Shown piece after piece: positions 63,070 to 64,000 of a stretch of 64,000 nucleotides of DNA (position 1 is its first letter; the number at the start of each line of letters is the position of its first letter). The stretch is from the NCBI RefSeq assembly GCF_000959725.1, contig NZ_CP009322.1, positions 1,364,001 to 1,428,000 on the forward strand. Direction: 5' to 3'. Origin of the DNA: Burkholderia gladioli (GTDB taxonomy: Bacteria > Pseudomonadota > Gammaproteobacteria > Burkholderiales > Burkholderiaceae). A program made the translations under genes and the position numbers. The notes under the pieces were generated by a model that saw only the letters and a program-made list of their open reading frames with translations, was not told where the DNA came from and searched no databases.

Positions 63070-64000
63070 AGCTTCCCGTCCACGATCGGTCTCCCGCCGC
63101 CGGCTGCGCACCGCCGCCGTGGCGGGCGTGGTGATCGCCGTGGCGATCGTGGCCGCCGGCATCGCGGTACGCGCCCATGACGCCTCGCGCGTGCGCGCCT
63201 GGACCGACACCAATGCCGTGCCGACCGTGCGCGTGATCGCCGTGTCGCGCGCCGACGCCGGGCCCGCGCTGAACCTGCCGGGCCGGCTCGAGGCCTGGTC
63301 GAGCGCGCCGATCCTGGCGCGCGTGAGCGGCTACCTGAAGTCCTGGCAGTACGACATCGGCTCGCACGTGAAGAGCGGACAGGAACTCGGCGTGATCGAG
63401 ACGCCCGAGGTCGACCAGCAACTGCTGCAGGCGCGCGCCGACCTGGAGAGCGCGCGTACCAATGCCTCGCTGGCCGAGATCACCGCCAAGCGCTGGCAGT
63501 CGCTGCTGGGCTCGGATGCCGTTTCCAAGCAGGACGTCGACCAGCGCACCAGCGACTACGCGGCCCGCCGCGCCGCGGTGGACTCGGCGCTGGCCAACGT
63601 CAACCGGCTGGTCGCGCTGAAGGGCTTCGCGCGGCTGGTGGCGCCGTTCGACGGCGTGGTGACCGCGCGGCGCACCGACGTGGGGGCGCTGGTCAATGCC
63701 GGCGGCTCGACCGGCGAGGAACTGTTCACCGTGTCGGACGTGACGCGGCTGCGCGTCTACGTGCAGGTGCCGCAGAACTACGCGCCGAGCGTGCGGCCCG
63801 GCACCGACGCGACGCTGACCGTGCCCGAGTACCCGCAGCGCAAGTTCGTCGCCAAGGTGGTGGCCGCCTCGGGCGCCGTCAATCCGCAATCGGGCACCAC
63901 GCTCGTGCAGCTGGTGGTGGACAACCGGGACGGCGCGCTGCTGCCGGGCGCCTTCGCCAACCTGGCCTTCGCGCTGCCGGCCTCGGCCGATACGCTGCGC
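63059..64000 (+). CDS. RND membrane-fusion protein (adaptor), 3' end cut by the window
   Basis: 314 codons are visible, open to the window end. A basic N-terminus and one helix (AAVAGVVIAVAIVAAGIAV) anchor it in the inner membrane. The HlyD-like core follows: PILARVSGYLKSWQYDIGSHVKSGQELGVIE (lipoyl part), a helical hairpin (QQLLQARADLESARTNAS), then LVAPFDGVVTARRTDVGALV and the beta-barrel start. It links the permease to an outer-membrane channel, probably encoded downstream. ATG 63059 overlaps the permease stop. Confidence 0.93.
   Translation, partial: MSSEASRPRSVSRRRLRTAAVAGVVIAVAIVAAGIAVRAHDASRVRAWTDTNAVPTVRVIAVSRADAGPALNLPGRLEAWSSAPILARVSGYLKSWQYDIGSHVKSGQELGVIETPEVDQQLLQARADLESARTNASLAEITAKRWQSLLGSDAVSKQDVDQRTSDYAARRAAVDSALANVNRLVALKGFARLVAPFDGVVTARRTDVGALVNAGGSTGEELFTVSDVTRLRVYVQVPQNYAPSVRPGTDATLTVPEYPQRKFVAKVVAASGAVNPQSGTTLVQLVVDNRDGALLPGAFANLAFALPASADTLR

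Noticed and set aside
59860..63213. An 1117-codon minus-strand open frame opposite the RND permease
   Set aside because: Same artefact: low-complexity Arg/His/Gln-rich product opposite a clear RND transporter.

Overview
The window is GC-rich (mostly high-60s % GC by eye), densely coded DNA. Gene content and codon use point to a plant- or fungus-associated Burkholderia (gladioli/glumae/plantarii type), probably a secondary replicon. Support for this: a leucine-catabolism (liu) operon under a TetR regulator, a riboswitch-controlled RibH2-type lumazine synthase, DUF4148, CsgG/DUF4810/DUF799 lipoproteins, a DUF3649-PepSY-DUF3325 iron module, GH64 and GH18 secreted enzymes, and accessory-type transport operons. 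The species is an inference. No rRNA, tRNA, CRISPR array, complete IS or prophage was seen.

Layout. 0-8.5 kb: the end of a dipeptide-type ABC transporter; a divergent Rrf2 regulator and CxxC flavoprotein; a TauD dioxygenase with an SsuABC-like importer; then an FMN riboswitch and ribH. 8.5-16 kb: amino-acid permease, three-lipoprotein CsgG operon, membrane iron module, small unknown genes. 16-22.7 kb: TetR regulator divergent from liuABCD, with two matching 17-bp operators between them. 22.7-31.2 kb: DUF4148 protein, exported epoxide hydrolase, TonB receptor-PnuC-APH kinase salvage operon, LysR/oxidoreductase pair. 31.3-35.4 kb (minus strand): a three-gene operon of a 700-aa ferritin-like protein with a Cys/Gly-rich tail, a DUF692 (MNIO) enzyme and a DUF2063 partner. 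This is the best candidate for a little-described system. 35.8-42 kb: secreted GH64 glucanase, a secreted unknown, a lipoprotein methyltransferase, a FUSC protein. 42-47.6 kb: ytfQRT-yjfF-like galactofuranose-type ABC importer. 47.7-54.4 kb: MFS exporter, cupin, G6PDH plus polyphosphate-type glucokinase, 24-bp tandem repeats that look like an IS end, YtcJ amidohydrolase. 54.4-58.2 kb: a 262-bp MITE-like element with 43-bp inverted repeats, Ivy lysozyme inhibitor, lipoprotein retropepsin, GH18 chitinase. 58.2-64 kb: a probably frame-disrupted small exported protein, then an RND efflux permease and membrane-fusion protein (cut by the window end).

How the genes work together. Several modules are nutrient capture (sulfonate-type, thiamine/NR-type, sugar, amino acid). 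One is leucine degradation to methylglutaconyl/HMG-CoA; the HMG-CoA lyase is not in the window. Another group faces outward: glucanase, chitinase, lysozyme inhibitor and efflux, consistent with life against fungi or plant/animal hosts. The MNIO operon would make a post-translationally modified, possibly metal-binding protein whose core is the ten-cysteine tail of the ferritin-like gene.
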